From Clostridia bacterium (GTDB taxonomy: Bacteria; Bacillota; Clostridia; Christensenellales; Aristaeellaceae), in assembly GCA_017527065.1 (NCBI GenBank), contig JAFXQO010000042.1, positions 1 to 64,000 of the forward strand: DNA of 64,000 nt, read 5' to 3'. Positions 17,539 to 27,661 of this stretch are shown here, piece after piece (the first letter of the stretch is position 1; each line of letters starts with the position of its first letter). The notes beneath the pieces are model-generated. The model made no database searches, was not told the origin of the DNA, and worked only from the letters and a program-made list of their open reading frames with translations. Position numbers and translations under genes: made by a program.

Positions 17539-18825
17539 ATGAAAATGGAAAAGCCCCGTGATTTACAAAAGAAGGCGCTCGGCTGCCTGCTCGCGGCGTT
17601 CGCGGCGCTGCTGCTCTCCTCCGAGCCCGTCCGGCAGCTCAGCGCGCTGCCGGAAACCATCCGCATATCGGAAGGCTCCACCGCGCGCATGAGCTTCGCC
17701 TGGCCCATGACCGCCGCCGTCAGCCAGGATCAGCCGGTGGTCTCCAGCCTGAGCGAGACTCTCTCGGACGCGACCCGCCTCAGCCTGACCGGCGAGAGCG
17801 AAGGCCGCGCGTCCCTCACGCTGCGGCTGCTGGGCTTTCTGCCGGTGCGCACCGTCGACATCGCCGTCGACGAATCGCGCGTGGTGGCGCCGGGCGGTCA
17901 ATCGGTCGGCGTGGCGCTGTCGACCGACGGCGTGCTGGTGGTCGGCCTGTCCGATCCCGGCGGCACGATCCCCAGCCCGGCGCGCCTGGCGGGTCTGAAG
18001 GCGGGCGACATCATCTCGGCCATCGACGGCGCGCCGCTCACGAGCACCGCGCAGCTCACCGAGCGGGTCGCCTCCGGCCGTCCCATGAGTCTGACCCTTG
18101 AGCGAAATGGCGCGCGGCAGACGCTGGACGTCGCGCCCGTCCGCGACGCGGGCGGCAGTTTCCGCCTGGGCGCGTGGGTGCGAGACAGCACGGCCGGGAT
18201 CGGCACCATGACCTTCTACGATCCTCAAAACGGCGGTTACGGCGCGCTCGGCCACGCCATAACCGACGCGGACACCGGCACGATCCTGCCCGTGCAGCGG
18301 GGCGATCTGATGGAAAGCGTTGTGAGCGCGATCCGGCCGGGCCGGAAGGGCGAGCCGGGCGAGCTGATCGGGCGGTTCACGCCGGACAGTCCCGTGCTGG
18401 GCAGCATCCTCGCCAACAATGCCCGCGGCATTTACGGCCGGCTGGATGAGCCGCTTCAAAACGAATTATACCCGGACGGCGTCGCGATCATGTCCTCCGG
18501 CGAGGTTCAGCCCGGCCCGGCGCAGCTCCTGACCACCCTCGATGGCAGCGGCGTTCATGCCTACGACTGCGAAATCGTGCGCCTGACCGGTTCTCCCGCC
18601 TCCGAGCGCGGCTTTGTGCTGCGGGTGACAGACCAGGCGCTGCTTGACCGCACGGGCGGCATCGTGCAGGGCATGAGCGGAAGTCCGATCCTGCAGAACG
18701 GCCGGCTCGCCGGCGCGGTGACGCACGTGTTCGTGAGCGACCCCACGCGCGGCTACGGCATCTTCATCGAAAACATGCTCGACGCGCTGGAGGAAGCGCT
18801 CGCCGCCTCTGAGAAGGCGGCCTGA
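17539..18825 (+). CDS. spoIVB: SpoIVB-type signalling serine peptidase (S55)
   Basis: SpoIVB is made in the forespore and cuts SpoIVFA to trigger pro-sigma-K processing. The 428-residue protein has an N-terminal hydrophobic segment, a PDZ domain (about 110-200, with GLKAGDIISAIDG) and the S55 peptidase domain with the GMSGSP box at about 378-383. Its presence about 8 kb from the SpoIVFA/SpoIVFB-like pair supports endospore formation. AGGA lies upstream of the ATG. Confidence 0.9.
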   Translation: MKMEKPRDLQKKALGCLLAAFAALLLSSEPVRQLSALPETIRISEGSTARMSFAWPMTAAVSQDQPVVSSLSETLSDATRLSLTGESEGRASLTLRLLGFLPVRTVDIAVDESRVVAPGGQSVGVALSTDGVLVVGLSDPGGTIPSPARLAGLKAGDIISAIDGAPLTSTAQLTERVASGRPMSLTLERNGARQTLDVAPVRDAGGSFRLGAWVRDSTAGIGTMTFYDPQNGGYGALGHAITDADTGTILPVQRGDLMESVVSAIRPGRKGEPGELIGRFTPDSPVLGSILANNARGIYGRLDEPLQNELYPDGVAIMSSGEVQPGPAQLLTTLDGSGVHAYDCEIVRLTGSPASERGFVLRVTDQALLDRTGGIVQGMSGSPILQNGRLAGAVTHVFVSDPTRGYGIFIENMLDALEEALAASEKAA

Positions 18826-18844
18826 CTGCCAAAAAAGTTCCCAT

Positions 18845-18869
18845 GGCGCGGGGCCGCCCGCCCCGCGCC
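18845..18869. terminator. strong GC hairpin after spoIVB
   Basis: A perfect 10-bp stem (18845-18854 with 18860-18869) with a 5-nt loop sits 20 bp after the spoIVB stop. No long T-run follows, so termination efficiency is uncertain. Confidence 0.5.
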
Positions 18870-19084
18870 TGCTTAAAAAGCGCGCCGCATTTGTGAAATA
18901 ACAGCGATTCGCGAATCCTTTCCCGGCTCCTTTCCGTCATATATTGCATGGCTTCCCCTCTGAACGGAAGCCGAAAAATGTTTGCGGAAAATGCGCTAAA
19001 ATAAATAGAAAAAGACTTTCGCAAAAGCGCCTCTTTGTATTATAATATAAAAGGTGAGGAAAGCGTTTACGGAGGGATCGGCAA

Positions 19085-19963
19085 ATGGTACAGGTCAGCT
19101 ATCTGTGGCAGCAGTTTTTGGTTCTCATGAACAGCCTGGTGGGCAGCCTGAGCTGGAGAAACATACTGGACGTGCTGGTCGTTGCCATGGCGATCTACTA
19201 TATCATCAAGCTGGTCCGCCAGACCCGCGCCAATTCTGTTCTCAAGGGCCTCGCCGTCATCCTCGTGCTCACCTGGGTCAGCGACCTGCTCGAACTGAGC
19301 GCCACAAACTGGATCCTCCGCCAGCTGATCAACACCGGCGTGATCGTGCTGGTGGTGCTGTTCCAGCCGGAGCTCCGGCGCGGCCTGGAGCAGATCGGCC
19401 GCCGGAACATATCGGGCGGCATGTTCGCCGGCAGCGAGCGCGGCCCCATGTCCTCCGAGCACGACATACAGGAAATGGTCCACGCCCTCACAAACCTCTC
19501 CCGCCGCAAGGTCGGCGCGCTGATCGTCATAGAAAACAACACGGGCCTGAAGGACATCATCGCCAGCGGCACCATGGTGGACGCGGAAATCTCCAGCGGC
19601 CTCATCGAGAACATCTTCGAGCCGAACACGCCGCTGCACGATGGCGCGGTCGTCATCCGCAACGGCCGCATCACCGCGGCGGCCTGCTTCCTGCCGCTTT
19701 CCGAGGATTCCTCCATCAGCCGCGAGCTGGGCACGCGTCACCGCGCCGCCATCGGCATCTCTGAGAGCACGGACGCCACGGTGCTGATCGTCTCTGAAGA
19801 GACCGGCACCATCTCCATGGCCCACGACGGCCATCTCACCCGCTACCTGGACGCCAAGACGCTCAGCGGCATCCTCACGGAGCTTCTGCCCAGCGAGGAT
19901 GCGCCGCATCATCTCTTTGGCCGGAGTCCCGCGAAAGGCAGAAAGGAGGATGAGGTCAAATGA
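19085..19963 (+). CDS. cdaA: diadenylate cyclase CdaA
   Basis: CdaA makes c-di-AMP, the second messenger for potassium, osmolyte and wall homeostasis. The 292-residue protein has three N-terminal membrane segments (about 10-85) and a DAC domain with DGA at 186-188 and RHR at 218-220, both required for catalysis. GGAGGG precedes the ATG and a TATAAT lies at 19041-19046. The usual partner cdaR follows with a 4-nt overlap. glmM, which often completes this operon, is not present here. Confidence 0.95.
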   Translation: MVQVSYLWQQFLVLMNSLVGSLSWRNILDVLVVAMAIYYIIKLVRQTRANSVLKGLAVILVLTWVSDLLELSATNWILRQLINTGVIVLVVLFQPELRRGLEQIGRRNISGGMFAGSERGPMSSEHDIQEMVHALTNLSRRKVGALIVIENNTGLKDIIASGTMVDAEISSGLIENIFEPNTPLHDGAVVIRNGRITAAACFLPLSEDSSISRELGTRHRAAIGISESTDATVLIVSEETGTISMAHDGHLTRYLDAKTLSGILTELLPSEDAPHHLFGRSPAKGRKEDEVK

Positions 19964-21246
19964 AAGGCAGGCAGGCGTTTGAATATCTCAAAAAAGCCGT
20001 GCGCTGGATCTGGCGCAAGATCGGCAATAACCTGGGCTGGAAGATCCTCTCCGTACTCATGGCGCTGCTGCTTTGGAGCTATATCATCTCCGCGGACAGC
20101 ACCATCACGCAGGTGAAAACGCTGGCCAACGTGGACGTGACCACCAGCGGCCTCACCGTGCTGCAAAGCCGCGACCTGGCCCTTTTGACCGATCCCACCG
20201 AACTGGACGACATCCACGTGCGCGTGGAGGCCAGCCAGGCCAACTACGCCCGCGTCACCAACGACACGGTGCATGTGGAACTGGACCTTTCGCAGGTCAG
20301 CAAGGCCGGCGTGCAGGAAATCGAGCTGACCGGCGTCACCACCTACGGCAAGGTGATTCAGATCACGCCCAGCAGCGTTGAAGTGGTCATCGAAAGCCTG
20401 GCCTCGCGCTACGTGCCGGTCAACGCCGAATTCAGCGGCGACTTAAGCGACGGCTACTGGTATAACATCAACCGCATCAACCCGACGCAGGTCACGGTAA
20501 CCGGTCCGGCCTCCATCGTGCGCAGAGTCGCTTCGGCCCTCGCCCGCATCAATGTGACCGACATGACCTCCTCCTACACGCGCTCGGTGCAGCTGGTCCT
20601 GCTGGACGAAGAAGGCAACGAGGTGGCAGGCGCTCAGGCCCGCCCCTCCATCACCGAGGCCATGGTCAATTTTGAAATCTACCCCAAGATCGAGCTGGCG
20701 GTCAACGACCGCATCGATACCGCCACCATCGGCACGCTGCCGGAGGGCTATCAGATCAGCGCCATCGAGGTCCAGCCGGACGTCATCACCCTAGCCGGCG
20801 ACCCGACGCTCCTGAGCGAACTGGACGCGCTGTCCTTCGAGCCGGTCGACGTGACGGACCGCGTGAACAGCTTCTCGACCGTCGCGGCCCTCAACAAGCT
20901 CAAGGACATCCGCTACATGTCCAGCGAGCAGGTGACCGTCACCGTGTTCATCGACGAGATCGAGGCCTCGGCCACGCTCTCCGGCGTGCCGCTCACGGCG
21001 CGCGGCGTCCAGGCCGGGCGCACGGTCTCCTTCTCCAGTGAAAACGTCACGGTGCGGGCCACGGGCGCCTATTCCTCCGTGAACAGCGTGGCCCCGGAGG
21101 ACATCCAGGCCTACGTGGACGTCTCCGGCCTGGCCGCGGGCGAATACACCCTGCCCGTCACGCTGCTGTGCGACAGCCACAGCGAGCTCTATCTGGAGAG
21201 CGACCCAGCGAGCGTCACGGTCGTGATTGCCAGCGCCCAGAACTGA
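19960..21246 (+). CDS. cdaR: CdaA regulatory protein (YbbR domains)
   Basis: CdaR modulates CdaA at the membrane. The 428-residue protein has one N-terminal membrane span (about 27-48) followed by a long extracytoplasmic region built of YbbR-type beta repeats. At least three can be seen by their recurring V-x-V-E and PxxVTVTGP motifs. The start overlaps the cdaA stop by 4 nt, indicating translational coupling. Confidence 0.92.
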   Translation: MKGRQAFEYLKKAVRWIWRKIGNNLGWKILSVLMALLLWSYIISADSTITQVKTLANVDVTTSGLTVLQSRDLALLTDPTELDDIHVRVEASQANYARVTNDTVHVELDLSQVSKAGVQEIELTGVTTYGKVIQITPSSVEVVIESLASRYVPVNAEFSGDLSDGYWYNINRINPTQVTVTGPASIVRRVASALARINVTDMTSSYTRSVQLVLLDEEGNEVAGAQARPSITEAMVNFEIYPKIELAVNDRIDTATIGTLPEGYQISAIEVQPDVITLAGDPTLLSELDALSFEPVDVTDRVNSFSTVAALNKLKDIRYMSSEQVTVTVFIDEIEASATLSGVPLTARGVQAGRTVSFSSENVTVRATGAYSSVNSVAPEDIQAYVDVSGLAAGEYTLPVTLLCDSHSELYLESDPASVTVVIASAQN

Positions 21247-21284
21247 GGCGTTTTCCCTCCCCTGAAAGAAGGTTTCTGAATTAA

Positions 21285-21851
21285 ATGGCAAACAGTACGT
21301 TTACGCAAAAAGTCATGGAGATCCTGCTCAGCTGGATGCGCCTCGTGACCGGCTGGGTCTGGAATTTCTTCCAGGCGGATATGGGCGGAGGCTTCCTGAA
21401 CTGGTTTGCGGACAACTGGGTGAACATCGCCCTGACGCTCATCATCCTCGGGCTGGTCGTCGACTGGCTGATCTGGATGATCCGCTGGCGGCCCTACTGG
21501 CTGTGGCTGCGCAAGCGGCAGATCATTTACGAGGAGGTCGATTCGTCCCGGGGTAAGCGCGAGGCGCGGCCCCAGCCGGCGGAGCCTGTGCAGCCGGTGC
21601 GCCACATGCCCAGAACCAAACCCGAAAGCGAATACGAAGACCCCTTCGCCACGAACGAAATCGACCCCTACGCCGCCGCGACGGCCAAAAACGTCAGGTC
21701 CGCCGCGCGCAGGGAAGACCCCTATGACTGGGACGCCGGCGCGGATCCTTACGCCGCGCCGCAGGACGCCGCCGCGCCATACGCGCGCCCGGCCGCATCA
21801 AAACAAAAGGCCCAATCCCGCCGCGCCGTTTCGGGCGAAAGGCCGGATTGA
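21285..21851 (+). CDS. membrane protein of unknown function
   Basis: This 188-residue protein is not recognised. It has an amphipathic Trp-rich N-terminus, one or two membrane segments around 25-70 and a long hydrophilic, proline- and tyrosine-rich C-terminal tail. The tail contains repeated D-P-Y/F-A motifs (DPFATNEIDPYAAA, DPYAAP). It follows cdaR by 38 bp and precedes the glycosyltransferase by 28 bp, so it is probably co-transcribed with them. Confidence 0.7.
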   Translation: MANSTFTQKVMEILLSWMRLVTGWVWNFFQADMGGGFLNWFADNWVNIALTLIILGLVVDWLIWMIRWRPYWLWLRKRQIIYEEVDSSRGKREARPQPAEPVQPVRHMPRTKPESEYEDPFATNEIDPYAAATAKNVRSAARREDPYDWDAGADPYAAPQDAAAPYARPAASKQKAQSRRAVSGERPD

Positions 21852-21879
21852 TCGCAAGGGAAACGGAGTTGCGTCTTAA

Positions 21880-23262
21880 ATGACCGCTTTTGTCAATCTG
21901 CTCTCCGCGCTGGTTCCCTGGCTGCTGGCCGTAACGCTGATCTGCTCGCTGTTCATCCTCGCGCTCCGATTCGTCGCCGAGCCCTTCGCGCCCGGCATCG
22001 AGTTCGGGCCGCTGGTGCGCCGCCTGATCGACCGGCGCGCGCTGGAGCCCCAGGGACCGGCCCTGGAGGAGGCTTCCCCGGCCAGCCGCCAGCTGAGGCG
22101 GCGATTGCGCCGGAATGAATGGGCGCTGCACACCCAGCTGCGCCTGCTCGTTTGGATACTGTGCGTCATGCTGTTCAGCCGGCTGCTGAATCTGGCCGCC
22201 GCCATGGTGGGCAGCGTGCTGACGGGCTCGCTGGACCGCCTTTTTACCGCCGCCATCAGCCACTGGGTGCGCTGGGACGCGGCCAACTACATCGACCTGG
22301 CCCGCCTGGGCTACGCCGCGAACCGGCCGGAGCTGTTGTCTTTCCTGCCGCTCTATCCGCTGCTGGTCCGGTTTGTGGCTACGCTCTGCCTTGGCCACTA
22401 TGTCTTCGCGGGTTTCCTGGTGTCCAACGTCAGCCTGATGATCGCCGGCTGGGCGCTCTACCATATCGTCAACAGCCAGTACGGCGAGCTCACCGCGCGC
22501 CGCGCCGTGCTGCTGATGATGTTCTCGCCGCTGTCGCTGGTGTTCTCGGTGCCCTACGCCGAGTCGCTTTTCCTCATGCTGACGCTTCTGGCCGTGCTCT
22601 GCGCGCGCAACAGGCGCTTCGGCCTGGCGGCGCTTTTCGGCGCGCTTTCCTGCGCCACGCGGCTGATCGGCGTATTGTCGTTCATTCCGATTTTTATGGA
22701 GTCCATGAAATACCTCCACGTGCTGGACCTGCGCCGCCGCAACCGCTCGCGCTTTTTCGCCCGGCTGGGCATGTATACGGCCATCAGCCTGAGCGTGCTG
22801 CTGGGCACGGGCGTCTACCTTTTGGTCAATATCGTGGTCGCCGGCCGGCCCTTCGCCTTCGTGAACGTGCTCGCCTCGAAATGGAGCCAGTCCCTCGGTT
22901 CGATCTGGAACACACAGAGCTATTCCGTGCGCCTGGCCTTCGACGGCGGCAGCCTGGCCTGGCAGCTGGGCACATGGATCCCCCAGGCGGTGTTCATCTT
23001 CGCGTGCGCCCTGTTCCTTCTCTCCATGTCGCCGACCATTCCCCCGGCCGAAGGGCTCTATGGATGGCTCTACCTGGTGATCACCATGTCGCCCAGCTGG
23101 ATGCTCAGCGGCCCCCGCACGCTCACGTCGATGTATCCGCTTTACATCATGCTGGCCCTCGCGAGCCGGAAAAAATGGAACTACATCATCGTCATGACCG
23201 TTTCAATCGCATTGATGTGCTTCTTCTCCTATATGTATTCTCTCATGGGCAGCGTCGTCTGA
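21880..23262 (+). CDS. PIG-V-like polytopic glycosyltransferase
   Basis: This 460-residue integral membrane protein has about ten spans. After the second span, the loop WVRWDAANYIDLARLGY carries the acidic DA motif expected for the active site of GT-C/PIG-V-like mannosyltransferases, followed by SFLPLYPLLVR. These enzymes use polyprenyl-phosphate sugars at the outer face of the membrane. The acceptor is unknown. Confidence 0.75.
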   Translation: MTAFVNLLSALVPWLLAVTLICSLFILALRFVAEPFAPGIEFGPLVRRLIDRRALEPQGPALEEASPASRQLRRRLRRNEWALHTQLRLLVWILCVMLFSRLLNLAAAMVGSVLTGSLDRLFTAAISHWVRWDAANYIDLARLGYAANRPELLSFLPLYPLLVRFVATLCLGHYVFAGFLVSNVSLMIAGWALYHIVNSQYGELTARRAVLLMMFSPLSLVFSVPYAESLFLMLTLLAVLCARNRRFGLAALFGALSCATRLIGVLSFIPIFMESMKYLHVLDLRRRNRSRFFARLGMYTAISLSVLLGTGVYLLVNIVVAGRPFAFVNVLASKWSQSLGSIWNTQSYSVRLAFDGGSLAWQLGTWIPQAVFIFACALFLLSMSPTIPPAEGLYGWLYLVITMSPSWMLSGPRTLTSMYPLYIMLALASRKKWNYIIVMTVSIALMCFFSYMYSLMGSVV

Positions 23263-23294
23263 GGCGTCGCCCATTTTTCCGGGGAGGTTTTTCA

Positions 23295-24137
23295 ATGGCG
23301 CAGATCAACGACGCCGCGGCCGTCAAAGGGCAATACGCCCGGACAGCAGGACTTGACACGCGGATATCGCTTCATGACAAGTATTCCGAAAACAAGCAGC
23401 CATTCGGCGATTGGCTTCTCTCCCAATACGACATTCCCCGGGGCAGCCGCCTGCTGGAGCTGGGCTGCGGCACGGCCGTCATGTGGCGCGGACATACGGA
23501 CGCCGTCGAGGGCGGCGAGCTGATCCTCTCGGATCTCTCCGAGGCCATGCTCGACGCCGCGCGGCAAAACACCGGAGCGCCCAAAAACATCCGCTTTGAG
23601 CGCATCGACATACAGTCCATCCCCTATCCCGACGCCTGCTTCGACATCGTCATCGCCAACATGATGCTCTACCACGTGCCCGATCTTCAAAAGGCGCTGG
23701 GCGAAGTCCGGCGCGTCCTCAGGCCGGGCGGCCGTTTTTACTGCGCCACCTTCGGCGAACACGGGCACAACTGGCACATCGCCAGAATGCTGGAAGAATA
23801 CGGCGTAAGCTGGCAGACCGGCGGGCCCTTCACCCTGCAGAACGGCGCGGCGCAGCTGGCCTCCTTCTTTCCGCGCGTGGAGCTCGTCACGCGCGAGGAC
23901 GCGCTGCGCGTGACGGACGCGGCCGACCTGGCCGACTATGTGCTCTCCCTCACCGGCATCAGCGGCGGCGAAAAGCTGAGCGCCGAACAGCTCCGGGCGC
24001 TGTTTGAGGCGAAAATGACGGACGGCGCGCTGCGCCTGCCCAAGGAATACGGGCTGTTCATCTGCTCAAAAACAGAAAACGGAAGTTCCATCCCGCCCGA
24101 ATGCGATATTGACGCCACATCCGCGTCTGTTATATAA
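23295..24137 (+). CDS. SAM-dependent class I methyltransferase
   Basis: This is a 280-residue Rossmann-fold methyltransferase. Motif I LELGCGTA is near 52-59, followed by an acidic residue in LSDLSEAML and the motif III region RVLRPGGRFY. Its substrate is unknown. GGAGG precedes the ATG at 23295. The promoter of the next gene lies inside its last codons. Confidence 0.85.
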   Translation: MAQINDAAAVKGQYARTAGLDTRISLHDKYSENKQPFGDWLLSQYDIPRGSRLLELGCGTAVMWRGHTDAVEGGELILSDLSEAMLDAARQNTGAPKNIRFERIDIQSIPYPDACFDIVIANMMLYHVPDLQKALGEVRRVLRPGGRFYCATFGEHGHNWHIARMLEEYGVSWQTGGPFTLQNGAAQLASFFPRVELVTREDALRVTDAADLADYVLSLTGISGGEKLSAEQLRALFEAKMTDGALRLPKEYGLFICSKTENGSSIPPECDIDATSASVI

Positions 24138-24138
24138 T
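24109..24138 (+). promoter_or_regulatory. putative promoter inside the methyltransferase 3' end
   Basis: TTGACG and a perfect TATAAT (24133-24138) are separated by 18 nt, 61 bp upstream of the small membrane protein gene. Confidence 0.6.
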
Positions 24139-24198
24139 ATGTAGCGGGAACATACCTGAATCATCCAGGATATATACAAGTGAACGGAGGATGCGATT

Positions 24199-24501
24199 AT
24201 GTCTGAAAGCAGAAAGTCCAAAAAGGACAAACACCACAGCAGGCACATGACCGTCGGCGGCTGGCTGGGCACGCTGCTGCTCTCCATGATCCCCGTGGTC
24301 AACCTGATCCTGTGGATCATCTGGGCGTTTGCCGCGAAGAAGCATTCCCGCAAGACCTTCGCCATCGCCTGCCTGATCCTCACCGTACTCTTCGCAGGCA
24401 TCATCGCCGGCATCATTTCGCTGTACGGCGAGCAGATACTCGAGTGGGCCCGGCAGATCGATCCCCAGCTGTTCAGCAAGGCGCTGGATCTGGTCGAATA
24501 A
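24199..24501 (+). CDS. small two-span membrane protein
   Basis: This 100-residue protein has a very basic, Lys/His-rich N-terminus (1-16), two hydrophobic helices (about 20-45 and 52-75) and an amphipathic tail. It is not recognised. A good promoter and an AACGGAGG box precede it. It sits just upstream of the CotH-type surface protein and may share its transcript. Confidence 0.75.
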   Translation: MSESRKSKKDKHHSRHMTVGGWLGTLLLSMIPVVNLILWIIWAFAAKKHSRKTFAIACLILTVLFAGIIAGIISLYGEQILEWARQIDPQLFSKALDLVE

Positions 24502-24552
24502 GCCGGGCGAATCGGCTCCTTTTCAGCATCATTTCAGGAGGACTATCGTTTC

Positions 24553-27500
24553 GTGAACAAAAGAAAGAGCGCCGCGGGCAATCTTGTCAAGGTAATCGGC
24601 GGGGGGCTTCTGTGCGCCGCGCTGGCGTTCGCCTGGCAGTATCTGCTTCCGAGCCGTTCGGACACGCAGGCCGCCGCCTTCATCTCGCCCCTCAGCTTCA
24701 ACGAGGTGATGACGGCCAACGCCTCCTCCGTGGCGGACGACTATGGCGTCTATTCGGATTGGTTTGAAATCGTGAACGACAGCGAACGCACCGTCGACCT
24801 GACGGGGTGGATGGTGGTGCGCGGCTCGGACAGGCTGGACGTATACACCTTCGGACGCCAGAGCATCGAACCGGGCGAGTGCGCCGTGGTGTTTGCCAGC
24901 GGCCGTTCCCAGAACAACCCCGGCTATGTGTGTCACGCGCCGTTCTCTCTGTCGGCCTCCGGCGACACGCTGACCCTGCTCGACGCGACGGGCCGCGTGG
25001 CCGACGTCCTCGAGGTTCCTTCGCTGGAGCGCAACCAGGTTTACGCCTTCATCGGCGAGGGCTGGGCGGTTTCCAATGAATACACGCCGGGCCTGCCCAA
25101 CACGCGGGAGAGCTATGCCGCCCTCGCCTCGGACGAAGGCGAAGCCGACGCGCAAAGCGTGACCGTCAGCGAGGTCATGATCCGCAACCGCGCGACTGTC
25201 GCGGACGACCACGGCGCCTATTCCGACTACATCGAGCTGCACAACGCCTCCGCCCGCTCCGTCAATCTCAAGGGCTACATGCTCTCCGACGACGACGCGG
25301 CTCCCGACAAGTTCATCTTCCCGGACACCACCCTGCCCGCCGGCGGTTATCTCCTCGTTTACGCCTCCGGCGTGGAGCAGCGCGCGGGCCAGCTTCACGC
25401 GCCCTTCCGCCTGAGCCGGGGCGAGAGCGTATACCTTTCCAATCCCCAGGGCCGCGTCCTTTCCAGCGCGACGCCGGCGACCGACGGGGCGGACCAGGCC
25501 TGGTCGCTCACCAAGAACGGCTGGAGCGGCCTCTATCCCCCCACGCCCGGCTATGCCAACGACGAAAGCGGCCTGGCCGTGATCGATCAGGCCGTGACCG
25601 CCGTCAACGGCAGCAACCTCTATATCAGCGAGATCATGGCGTCGACCAACGACACTTCTCTTTCCAAGGAGGGCTACGACTGGATCGAAATCTACAACGC
25701 CGCGGGCGGCACGCTGGATCTCTCCGGCTGGGGCCTGTCCGACAGCTCCAGCCGTCCCCGCAAGTGGCAATTCCCCAGCGGCGCGTCCATCGGGGCTGGC
25801 GAATACATGATCGTGTTCTGCTCCGGGAAGGACGCCAAGTCCGGCGGCAGCTATCACACGAGCTTCTCCCTGGGCGCGGACGGCGGCTATTCCGTCACCC
25901 TGTGCGACCCGAACGGTAATATCGTCGACCGCATGGCGGTGGACCGGCAGTATTCAAACATCTCCTACGGCCGGTCCTACGGCGTTTCCGGCATGCGCTA
26001 TTTCCTGGAACCCACGCCCGGCGCGGCCAATAACACCTACGGCTACACAGGCCGCGCGCAGGAGGCTGAATTCAGCGTGTCCGGCGGCCTGTTCGCGGAC
26101 GGAGAGACCGTGACCGTATCGCTCTCCGCGCCGCGGGGCAGCTCGATCTATTACACCACCGACTGCTCCGATCCGGACGCCAACTCCGCCCTATACAGCG
26201 GCCCGATCACCCTCAACGCCACCACGATCCTGCGCACGCGCGTCTATTCCGCCAGCGAGATCCCGTCCCTGATCGCCACGCAGAGCTATTTCTTCGGCGT
26301 AAAGCATACCATGCGCGTGGTGTCTCTGGTCACAGACCCCGTGAACCTGTGGGATTACAACACGGGCATCTACGTCATGGGCCCCAACGCCTGGCCGGAA
26401 TCGCCCTACGGCGCGAACAACCAGGGCGCGAATTTCTGGATGGACTGGGAGAAGGAAGCCAGCGTCGAGGTGTTCACTTCCGACGGCGAGGTCATGCTCT
26501 CGCAGGGCTGCGGCCTGAAGCTGCAGGGCCAGTACAGCCGCCAGGAGGACCAGAAGTCCTTCAAGCTGATCGCCCGCAGCGCCTATGGCGACAACCGCTT
26601 CCGCGCCAGCCTTTTCAGCGACCGGCCCTACACTGAATACCAGTCTTTCGTGCTGCGCGCCTCCGGCCAGGACGGCCGTTACACCCGCGTGCGCGACGTG
26701 CTGCAGACCTCTCTGGCCGACGATACGGACGTGATGTACCAGGCGGCCGAGATGTGCATCGTATATCTTAACGGCGAATACTGGGGCCACTACAACATGC
26801 GCGAGCGCATCAACAAATACTCCATCGCCCAATGGGAGGGCTGGACGAGCGATCCCGACGACATCGACATCATCAAGGGCAACAACAACGTGATGCAGGG
26901 CTCCAACGCCTCCTTCGCGGCGCTGCTGGACTGGATCAAGAAGGAAGGCGGCGCAACGGCCCGCTCGAAGAAGGAGACCCTCACCCAGGCCGATTACGAC
27001 GCGATCCTGGAACACATTTCCTCCGTCGTAGACGTGGACAATTACCTGGACTACGTCATCGTCCAGATCTTCACCGGAAACACCGACCTGCTGAACGTGA
27101 AGCGCTACCGCAGCGTCAACGAGGACGGCCTATGGCGCTGGATACTCTTCGACATGGACTGGGGCTTCTACACCTACGACACCAACTCCATGCGCCGCTG
27201 GCTCGATCCCGCCGGCGCGGGCTCCGGCAAGAAGACCGACAACACGCTCTTTGTGGAGCTGATGAAAAACCCCGCCATACAGGATAAATTCCTCCGGCGC
27301 TACAACGAGCTGTTCGTATCCACCTTCAATCCCGAGTCGGTATTCGGCCGCATGGTGGCGCTTTACACCGAACTGGAGCCGGAGATCGACCGCCACCTCG
27401 CCCGATGGAACAAGACCCACAAGGATTACGACGCCCAGTGGACGAAGATGCGCAAAGGCGTCCTGGAGCGATACGACCTCATGACGGGCTACATCAAGGA

Positions 27501-27591
27501 AACCTTCGGCTTCACCGACGAACAGATGCAGGACTACTTCGGCGACATGATCCGGCTGATCGAGGATTACAAGGCCACGCACGGCCAATGA
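24553..27591 (+). CDS. surface protein with lamin-tail domains and CotH kinase domain
   Basis: This 1,012-residue protein starts at a GTG with AGGAGG upstream. An N-terminal hydrophobic segment (about 15-32) anchors or exports it. Three lamin-tail (LTD) repeats follow, each beginning with a variant of I/F-x-E-V/I-M and S/T-x-W-I/F-E-I/L. Next come a chitobiase-like FN3-type segment (SSIYYTTDCSDPD) and a C-terminal CotH domain with KLQGQYSRQEDQKSFKL, YLNGEYWGHYNMRER and the metal-binding DMDWGF. CotH proteins are protein kinases of spore coats and of extracellular matrices. The substrate is unknown. Confidence 0.88.
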   Translation: MNKRKSAAGNLVKVIGGGLLCAALAFAWQYLLPSRSDTQAAAFISPLSFNEVMTANASSVADDYGVYSDWFEIVNDSERTVDLTGWMVVRGSDRLDVYTFGRQSIEPGECAVVFASGRSQNNPGYVCHAPFSLSASGDTLTLLDATGRVADVLEVPSLERNQVYAFIGEGWAVSNEYTPGLPNTRESYAALASDEGEADAQSVTVSEVMIRNRATVADDHGAYSDYIELHNASARSVNLKGYMLSDDDAAPDKFIFPDTTLPAGGYLLVYASGVEQRAGQLHAPFRLSRGESVYLSNPQGRVLSSATPATDGADQAWSLTKNGWSGLYPPTPGYANDESGLAVIDQAVTAVNGSNLYISEIMASTNDTSLSKEGYDWIEIYNAAGGTLDLSGWGLSDSSSRPRKWQFPSGASIGAGEYMIVFCSGKDAKSGGSYHTSFSLGADGGYSVTLCDPNGNIVDRMAVDRQYSNISYGRSYGVSGMRYFLEPTPGAANNTYGYTGRAQEAEFSVSGGLFADGETVTVSLSAPRGSSIYYTTDCSDPDANSALYSGPITLNATTILRTRVYSASEIPSLIATQSYFFGVKHTMRVVSLVTDPVNLWDYNTGIYVMGPNAWPESPYGANNQGANFWMDWEKEASVEVFTSDGEVMLSQGCGLKLQGQYSRQEDQKSFKLIARSAYGDNRFRASLFSDRPYTEYQSFVLRASGQDGRYTRVRDVLQTSLADDTDVMYQAAEMCIVYLNGEYWGHYNMRERINKYSIAQWEGWTSDPDDIDIIKGNNNVMQGSNASFAALLDWIKKEGGATARSKKETLTQADYDAILEHISSVVDVDNYLDYVIVQIFTGNTDLLNVKRYRSVNEDGLWRWILFDMDWGFYTYDTNSMRRWLDPAGAGSGKKTDNTLFVELMKNPAIQDKFLRRYNELFVSTFNPESVFGRMVALYTELEPEIDRHLARWNKTHKDYDAQWTKMRKGVLERYDLMTGYIKETFGFTDEQMQDYFGDMIRLIEDYKATHGQ

Positions 27592-27661
27592 GCCGGAAAC
27601 AAGCGGGAAGAGAGGTCGTATAAATCGACCCGCGTCAAGAAATTATAAGCCCTGAAAGAGG

